Below are positions 1 to 7,860 of a stretch of DNA of 64,000 bases, one piece after another (positions within the stretch are counted from its first letter, which is position 1; every line of letters begins with the position of its first letter). This stretch comes from Xylophilus rhododendri (lineage in GTDB: Bacteria > Pseudomonadota > Gammaproteobacteria > Burkholderiales > Burkholderiaceae_C): contig NZ_CP047650.1 of assembly GCF_009906855.1 (NCBI RefSeq), forward strand, positions 2,852,001 to 2,916,000, given 5' to 3'. Both the position numbers and the translations under genes were made by a program. Under the pieces are notes generated by a model. It was given only the letters and a program-made list of their open reading frames with translations. It was not told where the DNA came from and searched no databases.

Positions 1-711
1 CGCCGGCGCATCAAGGCCGTGCATTCCGAGGCGATCGCGGCCACCGGCCCGGCCGATGCCTTCTTCGTCACCCGCGACAACCACCGCCACACCAACGACA
101 TCGAGCGCCAGTACCGCGCCGCCATCCGCGCCGCGCGGCAGCGGGTGGTGATCGCCAATGCCTATTTCTTTCCCGGCTACCGGCTGATCCAGGAGATGCG
201 CCGGGCGGCGCGGCGCGGCGTGCAGGTCGATCTGATCCTGCAGGGCCAGCCCGACATGCCCATCGTGAAGATCGCCGCCAGCATGCTCTACCACCACCTG
301 CTGCATGCCGGCGTGCGCATCCACGAGTACTGCGACCGGCCGCTGCATGGCAAGGTGGCGGTGATGGACGACAGCTGGGCCACAGTCGGCTCCAGCAACC
401 TCGATCCGCTGAGCCTGTCGCTCAATCTCGAATCCAATGTGGTGATCCGCGACAAGGCCTTCAACCACCATCTGTACGAACGCCTGGCCCACCTGATGCA
501 GCACAGCTGCAAGCGCGTGGAGCGCGAGAACCTGGCGGCCGAATGGAGCGCCTGGCGGCTGGTGCGCAGCTTCTTCGTCTTCCACTTCCTGCGCTGGTAT
601 CCGATCGCGGCCACCTGGCTGCCCAATCCGCGCAAACGCGCCATGCCGGTGCAACTGCCGACCACCGGCGAGACGGCCGCCCCCGTGCCGACACGTACCG
701 ATGCCGCCTGA
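1..711 (+). CDS. clsB: Cardiolipin synthase B, C-terminal part (partial at window edge)
   Basis: This is the C-terminal part of a phospholipase D superfamily phosphatidyltransferase that makes cardiolipin at the inner membrane. The reading frame is open from the first base, so the start lies outside the window. The second HKD motif is present: HGKVAVMDD followed by GSSNLDPLS, which gives the His, Lys and Asp and the GSxN turn. The first HKD motif must lie upstream. The tail is basic and proline-rich. The gene overlaps the next one, a YbhN-like membrane protein, by 11 bases. E. coli has the same clsB-ybhN order, which supports the ClsB assignment over ClsA or ClsC. Confidence 0.88.
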   Translation, partial: RRRIKAVHSEAIAATGPADAFFVTRDNHRHTNDIERQYRAAIRAARQRVVIANAYFFPGYRLIQEMRRAARRGVQVDLILQGQPDMPIVKIAASMLYHHLLHAGVRIHEYCDRPLHGKVAVMDDSWATVGSSNLDPLSLSLNLESNVVIRDKAFNHHLYERLAHLMQHSCKRVERENLAAEWSAWRLVRSFFVFHFLRWYPIAATWLPNPRKRAMPVQLPTTGETAAPVPTRTDAA

Positions 712-1744
712 GACCACCCGCGCGTTCGCCTGGTCCGACCCGCGCAGCTGGCAGCAGCAGCCCTGGTGGCCCTGGACCAAACGCATCGTCAGCCTGGCCT
801 TCTTCCTGCTGGTGGCCTGGCTGATCGTCAGCCGCGCCCGCACCATCGAATGGGGCAGCGTGTGGTCGTCCCTGAAGGCCATACCGGTTGGCGTGCTGGG
901 CCTGGCCGGGCTGCTGACGGTGCTGACCTATGCGGTGTACTGCTCCTTCGACCTGATAGGCCGCTACTGCTCGCGCCACAAGCTCTCGCACCGGCTGGTG
1001 CTGTTCATCACCTTCATCAGCTATGCCTTCAACCTGAACCTGGGAACCATCGTCGGCGGGGTGGCCTTCCGCTACCGGCTGTACGGGCACTACGGGCTGC
1101 ATGGCGGGCAGATCACGCATGTCACGGCGTTGAGCATGGTGACCAACTGGATCGGCTACTGCGCGCTGGCCGGGCTGGTCTTCCTGCTCTGGCCGCTGCC
1201 GATGCCGCCGCAGTGGGACCTGGGCAGCGGCGATGTGCGCTGGCTGGGTGCGGTGGCGCTGGCCATCGCGGTGGCCTATGTCGCGGCCGCCGCCTGGCGT
1301 GGCGGGCGCGACGGGCGTGACCTGGTCATCCGTGGCCGCAGGATTTCGCTGCCGGGATGGCGCATCGCGATGCTGCAGGTCGTGCTGTCGTCCATCCACT
1401 GGATGCTGATGGCCAGCATCATCTTCGTGCTGCTGCAGGGCAAGGCCGCCTATCCGACGGTGCTGGCCACGCTGCTGGTGGCGGCGATCGCCGGGGTCAT
1501 CGCACATATCCCGGCCGGCCTGGGCGTGACCGAGGCGGTGTTCGTGGCGCTGATGGGGCACCAGGTGGACCATGGGCCGCTGCTGGCCGCGCTGCTGGGC
1601 TATCGCGGCATCTACTACATCGCCCCGCTGGCGATCGCCGCGGTGGCGCAGCTGGTGGTGGAATTGCAGCGGCGGCGCGACGCACAGGCCGAGGACGACA
1701 CCGAAGCCGCTCCACCCCAAAGCCCCGCGCCGCATACGTCTTGA
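701..1744 (+). CDS. ybhN: YbhN/UPF0104-family integral membrane protein (lysylphosphatidylglycerol synthase TM-like)
   Basis: A 347-residue polytopic membrane protein with about eight hydrophobic segments. Family features include the TM-rich 'NLGTIVGGVAFRYRLY' region near residue 115 and the 'AHIPAGLGVTEAVFVALM' loop near residue 270; the latter is typical of the LPG synthetase transmembrane (flippase-like) family. The start overlaps the end of clsB, so the two are probably translationally coupled. YbhN-type proteins are linked to lipid or cardiolipin handling by conserved neighbourhood, and the exact substrate is not shown here. The stop codon overlaps the -35 element of the next promoter. 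Confidence 0.85.
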   Translation: MPPETTRAFAWSDPRSWQQQPWWPWTKRIVSLAFFLLVAWLIVSRARTIEWGSVWSSLKAIPVGVLGLAGLLTVLTYAVYCSFDLIGRYCSRHKLSHRLVLFITFISYAFNLNLGTIVGGVAFRYRLYGHYGLHGGQITHVTALSMVTNWIGYCALAGLVFLLWPLPMPPQWDLGSGDVRWLGAVALAIAVAYVAAAAWRGGRDGRDLVIRGRRISLPGWRIAMLQVVLSSIHWMLMASIIFVLLQGKAAYPTVLATLLVAAIAGVIAHIPAGLGVTEAVFVALMGHQVDHGPLLAALLGYRGIYYIAPLAIAAVAQLVVELQRRRDAQAEDDTEAAPPQSPAPHTS

Positions 1745-1780
1745 CACCTGGAGCCGGTCCGCGACTGTATATTCGTACAG
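1741..1780 (+). promoter_or_regulatory. SOS promoter with perfect LexA box
   Basis: A consensus -35 hexamer TTGACA sits at 1741-1746. The 16-mer CTGTATATTCGTACAG at 1765-1780 is CTGT-N8-ACAG, the gammaproteobacterial-type LexA box, and it overlaps the expected -10 region. The box ends two bases before the ATG of the radical SAM gene. LexA bound here would block RNA polymerase, and DNA damage should derepress the operon. A transcript starting about 7 bases after the -10 would be leaderless or nearly so. Confidence 0.85.
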
Positions 1781-1782
1781 TC

Positions 1783-3090
1783 ATGCAGACAGCCCCCATC
1801 TCCCCGCCGCCGAATACACATCCGCTGCAGCGCAAGCTGGCCATCCTGGCCGATGCCGCCAAGTACGACGCTTCCTGCGCCTCCAGCGGCACCAGCAAAC
1901 GCGACTCGCGCGGCGGCACCGGCATGGGCTCCACCGAAGGCTCGGGCATCTGCCACAGCTATGCGCCGGACGGCCGCTGCATCTCGCTGCTGAAGATCCT
2001 GCTGACCAACTTCTGCCAGTACGACTGCCTCTACTGCGTCAACCGGGTCAGCAGCAATGTGCCCCGCGCGCGCTTCAGCGCCGAGGAGGTGGTGCGGCTG
2101 ACGCTGGATTTCTACCGTCGCAACTGCATCGAGGGCCTGTTCCTGTCCAGCGGCATCATCCGCAATCCGGACTACACCATGGAGCAGGTGGTGGAGGTGG
2201 CGCGAAGCCTGCGCGAGGACCACGACTTCCGCGGCTACATCCACCTGAAGACGATTCCCGACGCCTCGCCCGAACTGCTGCAGCGGGCCGGCCGATATGC
2301 CGACCGGCTCAGCATCAACATCGAGCTGCCGACGGATAGCGGGCTGACCGAACTTGCGCCCGAGAAGGATGGCATGGCGATCCGCCGCTCGATGGCACGG
2401 CTGCGCACCCATATCGACGATGCCAAGGACGCCGCGCGCGAAAGCCGGGTGGTGCCGATCCGCAGCCTGCCGTCCGCCGCGCCGCTACGCGCGGCCGCGC
2501 CCCGTTTCGCGCCCGCCGGGCAGAGCACGCAGATGATCGTCGGCGCCGACGCGGCGGACGACAGCACCATCCTCGCCACCAGCGCCACGCTGTACGGCTC
2601 CTACCGGCTGCGCCGGGTGTATTACTCGGCCTTCAGTCCCATCCCGGATGCCTCCTCCGGCCTGCCGCTGGCGGCGCCGCCGATGATGCGCGAGCACCGG
2701 CTCTACCAGGCCGACTGGCTGATGCGTTTCTATGGCTTCTCGCACGACGAGATCATCCAGCCCGATGCCCAGGGCCGCGCCCTGCTGGCGCTGGACGTGG
2801 ACCCCAAGACCGCCTGGGCGCTGGCCCACCGCGAACGTTTTCCGGTGGACTTGAACCGGGCGCCGCGCGAGATGCTGCTGCGGGTGCCCGGCCTGGGCGT
2901 GAAGGCGGTCGAGCGCCTGCTCGCCGCCCGCCGGGTGCGCCGGTTGCGGGCCGCCGACCTGTCGCGACTGCATGTGCCGCTGGCCCGGGTGCTGCCCTTC
3001 GTGCTGACGGACGACCACAAACCCAGCCGCGCGATGGAAGCCACTCCCGTGCGGCGCAGTTCGGCCGAGCTGCAGGCCAGCCTGTTCTAG
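1783..3090 (+). CDS. Putative DNA modification/repair radical SAM protein
   Basis: A 435-residue protein of the radical SAM family found beside UdgX proteins. The [4Fe-4S] cluster motif is CQYDCLYC (CxxxCxxC), near residue 79. It is preceded by the family's conserved DAAKYDASCASSG and GSGICH segments, which carry extra cysteines. The C-terminus holds a helix-hairpin-helix DNA-binding motif (MLLRVPGLGVKAVERLLAARR). The ATG at 1783 is chosen because no other ATG or GTG precedes the conserved KLAILADAAKYD block, although there is no room for a Shine-Dalgarno site after the predicted transcription start. The chemical reaction is unknown. The LexA box and the UdgX partner indicate a DNA damage role. 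Confidence 0.88.
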   Translation: MQTAPISPPPNTHPLQRKLAILADAAKYDASCASSGTSKRDSRGGTGMGSTEGSGICHSYAPDGRCISLLKILLTNFCQYDCLYCVNRVSSNVPRARFSAEEVVRLTLDFYRRNCIEGLFLSSGIIRNPDYTMEQVVEVARSLREDHDFRGYIHLKTIPDASPELLQRAGRYADRLSINIELPTDSGLTELAPEKDGMAIRRSMARLRTHIDDAKDAARESRVVPIRSLPSAAPLRAAAPRFAPAGQSTQMIVGADAADDSTILATSATLYGSYRLRRVYYSAFSPIPDASSGLPLAAPPMMREHRLYQADWLMRFYGFSHDEIIQPDAQGRALLALDVDPKTAWALAHRERFPVDLNRAPREMLLRVPGLGVKAVERLLAARRVRRLRAADLSRLHVPLARVLPFVLTDDHKPSRAMEATPVRRSSAELQASLF

Positions 3091-3112
3091 CCCGCGCAGC
3101 GGCGCCCCCGCC

Positions 3113-4591
3113 ATGCAGAGCCGCCGAACCATCCTGCTGCCGGGCGAGACGGACTTCGATGCCTTTCGCCGCCATGCCCGTGCACTGATCGCCGAAGGAC
3201 TGCCGCCCGAAGCCGTCGAATGGCAGGTCGCCGGCCGGCAGGAGGGCGATCTTTTCGGAGGCGGCGCAGAGGTGCCGTCCGAAATACCCGCCGCAAGCCA
3301 AGGCAAGGGGCCGGGTGTGCCGCCTGCCTTTGTCGTGCTGTGCAAATCGACCATCCTGCACAGCGACGCAGGCCGCTTCGGTCTGCTCTACCGCCTGCTC
3401 TGGCGACTGGTGCACGAACCCGCGCTGCGCCATGACCCGCTGGACGCCGACATGCTGCGCGCCCAGCTGCTGGGCAAGGCGGTGCGGCGCGACCAGCACA
3501 AGATGACCGCCTTCGTGCGCTTTCGCACGGTGACGCGGCCGGACCAGCCGGACCTGCATGTCGCCTGGTTCGAGCCGGAACACCACATCGTCGAGGCGAC
3601 CGCGCCCTTCTTCGCCCGGCGTTTTCCGAACATGCACTGGGCCATCCTCACGCCGCGCCGCAGCGTGCGCTGGTTCCCGGCCGAAGGCGGGACGGCCGGC
3701 CGGCTGGAACTGGCGCCGGGCTGCCGGCGCGAGGATGCGCCGCCGGCCGACGCGGGCGAACAACTCTGGCTCACCTACTACGCCAATATCTTCAACCCCG
3801 CGCGGCTCAAGCTCTCCATGATGCAAAAGGAGATGCCGCGCCGCTACTGGCACAACCTGCCCGAGGCGGCGCTGATCGGCGAGCTGGCCGCGCAAGCGAT
3901 GGAGCGCAGCGGCCACATGATCGAGCAGCCCGGCACCAGCACCACCCGGCGCATCCAGCGCCTGCCGGCGGCGGCCAGCAAGGTGCAGGCGAACATCGCC
4001 ATCCACCGGCTGGACGATCTCAAGCCCGCCATGGATCGCTGCCGCGAATGCCCCATCGGCCAGTTCGCCACCCAGTCGGTGCCCGGCGCCGGCCCGGCCC
4101 CTGCGCGGCTGATGGTGGTGGGCGAGCAGCCGGGCGACCACGAAGACCTGCGCGGCCAGCCCTTCGTCGGCCCCGCCGGCCGGCTGTTCGACCGCGCGGT
4201 GGCCGAACTCGGCTGGCAGCGCGAGCGGCTCTACGTCACCAATGCGGTCAAGCATTTCAAGTACGAGCTGCGCGGCAAACGCCGCATGCACAAGACGCCT
4301 GGCCAGCTCGAAGTGGCCGCCTGCCACCACTGGCTGGAAGAGGAACTGCGCCTGGTGCAGCCGCGCGCCATCCTGGCGCTGGGCGCGACCGCCGCCCGTT
4401 CGGTGCTGGGCCGGCCGGTGGCGGTGACGCAGGAACGCGGCCAGTGGCTGAGCGATGCGACCGGCCGGCCGGTGCTGGTCACCCTGCATCCGTCCGCCCT
4501 GCTGCGGGCGGATCCGCAGCAGGGCGAAGCCAACTTCGCCCTGTGGCTGGACGACCTGCGCCAGGCCACCGAACACGCCCTGGGCGACTGA
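3113..4591 (+). CDS. DUF4130 - UdgX fusion (uracil-DNA binding protein)
   Basis: A 492-residue two-domain protein. Residues 1 to about 270 match the DUF4130 family of probable DNA metabolism proteins. Residues about 300-492 are a UdgX-type family 4 uracil-DNA glycosylase. The UdgX signature loop reads KRRMH (residues 389-393; usually KRRIH) and includes the His that in UdgX forms a covalent bond with the DNA after uracil excision. Other motifs are GEQPGDHEDLRGQPFVGPAG and HPSALLRA. Cysteines in CRECPIG and VAACHHW fit the Fe-S cluster ligands. It starts 22 bases after the radical SAM gene, so it should share the LexA-controlled promoter. Confidence 0.9.
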   Translation: MQSRRTILLPGETDFDAFRRHARALIAEGLPPEAVEWQVAGRQEGDLFGGGAEVPSEIPAASQGKGPGVPPAFVVLCKSTILHSDAGRFGLLYRLLWRLVHEPALRHDPLDADMLRAQLLGKAVRRDQHKMTAFVRFRTVTRPDQPDLHVAWFEPEHHIVEATAPFFARRFPNMHWAILTPRRSVRWFPAEGGTAGRLELAPGCRREDAPPADAGEQLWLTYYANIFNPARLKLSMMQKEMPRRYWHNLPEAALIGELAAQAMERSGHMIEQPGTSTTRRIQRLPAAASKVQANIAIHRLDDLKPAMDRCRECPIGQFATQSVPGAGPAPARLMVVGEQPGDHEDLRGQPFVGPAGRLFDRAVAELGWQRERLYVTNAVKHFKYELRGKRRMHKTPGQLEVAACHHWLEEELRLVQPRAILALGATAARSVLGRPVAVTQERGQWLSDATGRPVLVTLHPSALLRADPQQGEANFALWLDDLRQATEHALGD

Positions 4592-4613
4592 AAAACCGGC
4601 TGTCCCCAAACCC

Positions 4614-4830
4614 TGGGGATAAAGATCTGGAAACCGCCGAGTTATCCACAGCAAAACGCGCCGGAGCGATTCCGTCCACAAAGCCGTACAGCGGGGACAG
4701 GGCTCGCCGCACATGGTTTGCGGCGACGCAAGTGCTTGTCCCGGCTGGAGAATCCGGGCTTGTCCCCAAAAACGCCGTTCTTCTACTACTACGACTAACT
4801 TAATAAAGAGATATAGAGAAGAACTTGCCC
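4614..4830 (+). other. oriC-like module A: DnaA boxes, DnaA-trio and AT-rich stretch
   Basis: This intergenic block holds a DnaA-box array and an unwinding-type element. The boxes are a reverse TTATCCCCA (4614-4622), a perfect TTATCCACA (4642-4650), CCGTCCACA (4672-4680) and TTGTCCCCA (4760-4768). After a short GC-rich spacer come three TAC repeats at 4784-4792 and GACTAA. These look like the DnaA-trio element known next to origin DnaA boxes. They are followed by AT-rich TTAATAAAGAGATATAG. The same boxes recur at 6579-6733 with identical spacing (28, 30, 88 and 24 bases). No dnaA gene is in the window. Origin function is inferred. Confidence 0.6.
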
Positions 4831-4898
4831 GAAACTTCGACGCGGCAAAGCGTCTGCCCGATCCCCGGCCGCGACCGCGCACGAACAAGCCTGAAAAC

Positions 4899-5627
4899 AT
4901 GATTTTTGAACTCGACGGAGGCCGCATCCGGGTGATGGGCACGCTGCACCTGCTGCCGCCTGGCCGTCAGCTGCCGCCCTGGGTGCGTTCCGCCTACGAC
5001 TGGAGCGAGGCGGTGTTCGTGGAACATTCGGCCAGCGATTTCCTGCGGCTGGCGCAGCCGGAGGCCCTGCCGGTGGAACAGCAGGCATCCGCCGGCCTGC
5101 TCAAGCGCCTGCGGGACATCGCCGGCCCCTCCCCCATGGCACTGGAACGCATGCACCGCGGCGCCGCCGTGGTGATGGCCCTGGCGAGCCGCCTGTCCGG
5201 CCGGCCCGGCGCCGACATGGCGCTGCACGACTGGGCGCAGCAGGACGGCAAGCCTTTCGGTTATGTGGAGCAGGCCTCGGAAGTGCTGGCCGTGCTGGAC
5301 GGCATCGCCGAATCCGACTGGCTGGAGGGCATCGCCGCCGAACTCGCACGGCCGCAGACATCCGCGCAGCAGCTGCAGGGCTTTTACGACGCCTGGCGCA
5401 AGGGACGGCTCGAACAGATCGCAGAGGCCAGCGAACAGGGTCTGCTGTCTCGGCCGGCCATCCGCCAGCGCATGCTGCTGGAGCGCAACCGCGCCTGGGC
5501 CGCGCGTTATGCAGCGCCGCAGCAGCGCTGCCTGATTGCCGTTGGGGCGGCCCACCTGGTGGGCGCGGGCAGTTTTCTGGAAACCCTGGCCCAGGCCTCC
5601 GGCGGCGGGATGCGCCGGATCGTCTGA
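4899..5627 (+). CDS. TraB/GumN family protein
   Basis: A 242-residue protein of the TraB/GumN (Tiki-like) fold. The two family motifs are present: an N-terminal GTLHLLP followed by an acidic FVEHS, and a C-terminal VGAAHLVG. Bacterial members are often putative metal-dependent proteases, and the substrate is unknown. Most secreted members carry a signal peptide, but none is visible here, so a cytoplasmic location is likely. The ATG at 4899 begins just before the first conserved strand. Upstream in-frame codons run through the origin-like module and are unlikely to be translated. It lies alone between module A and a convergent beta-lactamase gene. Confidence 0.75.
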   Translation: MIFELDGGRIRVMGTLHLLPPGRQLPPWVRSAYDWSEAVFVEHSASDFLRLAQPEALPVEQQASAGLLKRLRDIAGPSPMALERMHRGAAVVMALASRLSGRPGADMALHDWAQQDGKPFGYVEQASEVLAVLDGIAESDWLEGIAAELARPQTSAQQLQGFYDAWRKGRLEQIAEASEQGLLSRPAIRQRMLLERNRAWAARYAAPQQRCLIAVGAAHLVGAGSFLETLAQASGGGMRRIV

Positions 5628-5631
5628 CCGC

Positions 5632-6531
5632 TCAGCGGCGTACCGCCAGCGCCAGGCGGGTGGCCTCGACGATGACTTCCTCGCGCGCCTGCGCGTCGGC
5701 CTGGAACTGCGTGAAGTAGATCGCCAGCACCAGCGGCGGGCCGTCGGCCGGCCAGATGACGGCGATGTCGTTGGTGCTGCCATATTCGCCGGTGCCGGTC
5801 TTGTCGCCCACCGGCCAGTTCTCCGGCACGCTGGCGCGGATCCGGCCGTTTCCGGTGGTGTTGCCCAGCAGCCAGGATTTCAGCAGCTCGCGTTCGCGCG
5901 CGGGCAGCGCCTGGCCGAGCACCAGCTTGTGCAGGTTGCGCGCCATGTCCCGCGGCGTGCAGGTGTCGCGCGGATCGCCGGGGATGGCGCTGTTGAGTTC
6001 GGGCTCCCAGCGGTCGAGCCGGAAACTGTCATCACGCAGCCAGCGCGCGAAGGCGGTGACGCCGGCCGGTCCGCCGATCTCGCGCATCAGCAGGTTGGCG
6101 GCCACGTTGTCGCTGTACTGCACGGCGGCGGCGCAGAGGTGGCTGATGGTCATGCCCTGGTCGACCAGCCGGCCGGTGACCGGCGCGTAGGTCTTCAGAT
6201 CGGCCTGCCCGTACATCACACGGCGGCCCAGCAGGCCGGGATCGCTGCTGGCCCGGTTCAGCACCGTCGCCGCCAGCAGGGCCTTGAAGGTGCTGCAGGC
6301 CGGAAACCGTTCGTCCGCCCGGTAAGAAAGCAAGGGCCGGCCCGCCGAAGTCAGCGCCAGGCCCAGCCGGCCACCGTAGGCCGATTCCAGCTCCGCCAGC
6401 CCGACGACCGGATCGTCGCCCTGCGCATGGGCCGTGCCCAGCCAGGGAAGGCTCAGCGCGGCGGCCAGGCAGGCGCGGCGGCGGGTGTCCAAAAGAGTCG
6501 ATTCGTGCTGAGTTTTCACGCGTGTTCGCAC
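5632..6531 (-). CDS. bla: Class A beta-lactamase
   Basis: A 299-residue periplasmic serine beta-lactamase that hydrolyses penicillins and possibly cephalosporins. All active-site motifs are seen: S80-T-F-K83 (Ambler S70xxK), S140-D-N (SDN loop), W-E176-P-E-L-N (Ambler E166 and N170) and K244-T-G. The N-terminus has a twin-arginine-like RRR followed by a hydrophobic stretch and an AHA-Q cleavage site. The Cys before the active Ser (Ambler 69) is present, but KTGTGEYG has no Cys238, so the disulfide of KPC/SME carbapenemases is absent. No ampR gene lies beside it. It is convergent with the TraB/GumN gene, and its promoter falls next to origin-like module B. Confidence 0.93.
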   Translation of the reverse strand: MRTRVKTQHESTLLDTRRRACLAAALSLPWLGTAHAQGDDPVVGLAELESAYGGRLGLALTSAGRPLLSYRADERFPACSTFKALLAATVLNRASSDPGLLGRRVMYGQADLKTYAPVTGRLVDQGMTISHLCAAAVQYSDNVAANLLMREIGGPAGVTAFARWLRDDSFRLDRWEPELNSAIPGDPRDTCTPRDMARNLHKLVLGQALPARERELLKSWLLGNTTGNGRIRASVPENWPVGDKTGTGEYGSTNDIAVIWPADGPPLVLAIYFTQFQADAQAREEVIVEATRLALAVRR

Positions 6532-6578
6532 TGGGACAGGAAAACCGCGAGCCTAACGGACGGCGCGCCGCAAAAGTC

Positions 6579-6795
6579 TGTGGAGAACCTTCTGATAAAC
6601 CGGGACTTGTCCACAGGACGGAGCCTTCGACGATTTCCATCCACAAAGCCGGACAGCGGGACAAGGGCTCCGCGCACATGCTTGGCGGAGATGCAAGTGC
6701 TTGTCAGCATTGAAGAATGAACGCTTGTCCCCAGAAGAGGGCCGAGCTTACTACTACTACTATCCTTATTAAAGTCATTAAAGAAGAAGTAGAGC
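6579..6795 (+). other. oriC-like module B: DnaA boxes, DnaA-trio and AT-rich stretch
   Basis: A second copy of the module at 4614-4830. The boxes are a reverse TTCTCCACA (6579-6587), TTGTCCACA (6607-6615), CCATCCACA (6637-6645) and TTGTCCCCA (6725-6733). Four TAC repeats plus TAT follow at 6749-6763, then AT-rich CCTTATTAAAGTCATTAAAG. Offsets between boxes and trio match module A base for base. Between boxes, stretches such as TCCACAAAGCCG and GCAAGTGCTTGTC are also shared. It separates the beta-lactamase gene from a LysR gene on the same strand. Confidence 0.58.
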
Positions 6796-6817
6796 GCAAG
6801 CCAAAAGCGCCAGGGCG

Positions 6818-7741
6818 CTAGGCCGGCAGGCGTTCGCGCTGCTCCGCCGCGAAGGCCTCGGCCAGGAAATCGATGAAGGTCCGGATACGGCTGGCCGACT
6901 GGTGACGGTGGGGATAGACGGCGTAGATGTCCGCCGATGGCGCCTGGTAGCGCTGCAGCACCTGCTGCAGGCGGCCGCTGCGCAGGTGTTCCACGATGTC
7001 CCATTCGGCGCGCAGCACGATGCCGTGGCCTTCCAGCGCCCAGCGCACCGCGATATCGCCGTCGTTGGTGCTCATGGCGCTGTGCACCTTCACCGTGGTT
7101 TCCTGGCGGCCGAGCCGCAGGCGCCAGACGCCATAGGCATCGTCGCCATGGCGGATGCCCAGGCAGTCGTGCTCCGCCAGCTCGCGCGGCGTCTGCGGAA
7201 TGCCGCGCCGTGCCAGGTAGGCGGGCGAGGCGCAGAGCAGCCGGCGGTTGGGCGCCAGCAGTCGTGCATGCACCCGGGCGTCGGGCGGCTCGCCGAAACG
7301 CACGCAGATGTCGAAGCTGTCCTCGGTGAGCGGCGGCGGGTTCACCGACAGCTGCAGCTGCACCTCGATCTGCGGATGCAGCGAGCAGAAACGCGAGACC
7401 AGCGGCGCGATCTGGTTGCGGCCGAAACCCAGGGTGGCGTTCACCCGGATCAGGCCGGCGGCCTGGGTGGCAGATCGGGTCAGCTGGCGCTCCATGGCCT
7501 CGATGTCTTCGAGGATGCGCCGGGCGTTCGACAGGTAGAGCGTGCCTTCGGCGGTCAGGCCGATGCGCCGGGTGGTGCGGTTGAGCAGCGTCACGCCCAG
7601 GCGCTTTTCCATGCCGGCCAGCCGCCGGCTGACGACCGGTGCGGTCACGCCGAGTTCACGCGCGGCTGTGGCCAGGCTGCCGCAACGCACGATCAGGGTG
7701 AAGAACTCCATCTCCGCCGAGGCGGTGGCATGGGCTTTCAT
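6818..7741 (-). CDS. LysR-family transcriptional regulator
   Basis: A 307-residue LysR regulator. The N-terminal winged helix-turn-helix spans about residues 10-65 (ARELGVTAPVVSRRLAGMEKRLG), followed by a periplasmic-binding-like effector domain. The start at 7741 is preceded by GGAGA at a good distance, so the longer upstream frame is rejected. It is divergent from a Bug receptor and an enolase-superfamily dehydratase, and LysR regulators usually control such divergent targets from the shared intergenic region (7742-7860). It is not an obvious AmpR for the beta-lactamase, because it is not divergent from that gene. Confidence 0.9.
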   Translation of the reverse strand: MKAHATASAEMEFFTLIVRCGSLATAARELGVTAPVVSRRLAGMEKRLGVTLLNRTTRRIGLTAEGTLYLSNARRILEDIEAMERQLTRSATQAAGLIRVNATLGFGRNQIAPLVSRFCSLHPQIEVQLQLSVNPPPLTEDSFDICVRFGEPPDARVHARLLAPNRRLLCASPAYLARRGIPQTPRELAEHDCLGIRHGDDAYGVWRLRLGRQETTVKVHSAMSTNDGDIAVRWALEGHGIVLRAEWDIVEHLRSGRLQQVLQRYQAPSADIYAVYPHRHQSASRIRTFIDFLAEAFAAEQRERLPA

Positions 7742-7860
7742 TGTTGTCTCCAGAGGCAGGAATGCCTTGCATTCTGCGGCGATCCGGGCGCGTGGCGCGC
7801 TCCTACAGTTGGCCGGCCGTCCGCAGAGACGCCTCACCAATCGTGTTGCAGGAGACAAGA

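Noticed and set aside
461..1747. Long minus-strand open frame opposite clsB and ybhN
   Set aside because: Its product is Arg/Gln/His-rich low-complexity sequence typical of the antisense of high-GC genes, with no domain. The plus-strand genes have clear families.
6818..7741. LysR gene as an AmpR regulator of the beta-lactamase
   Set aside because: AmpR genes are divergent from their bla gene. This one is in the same orientation, separated by module B, and is divergent from a Bug receptor operon instead.
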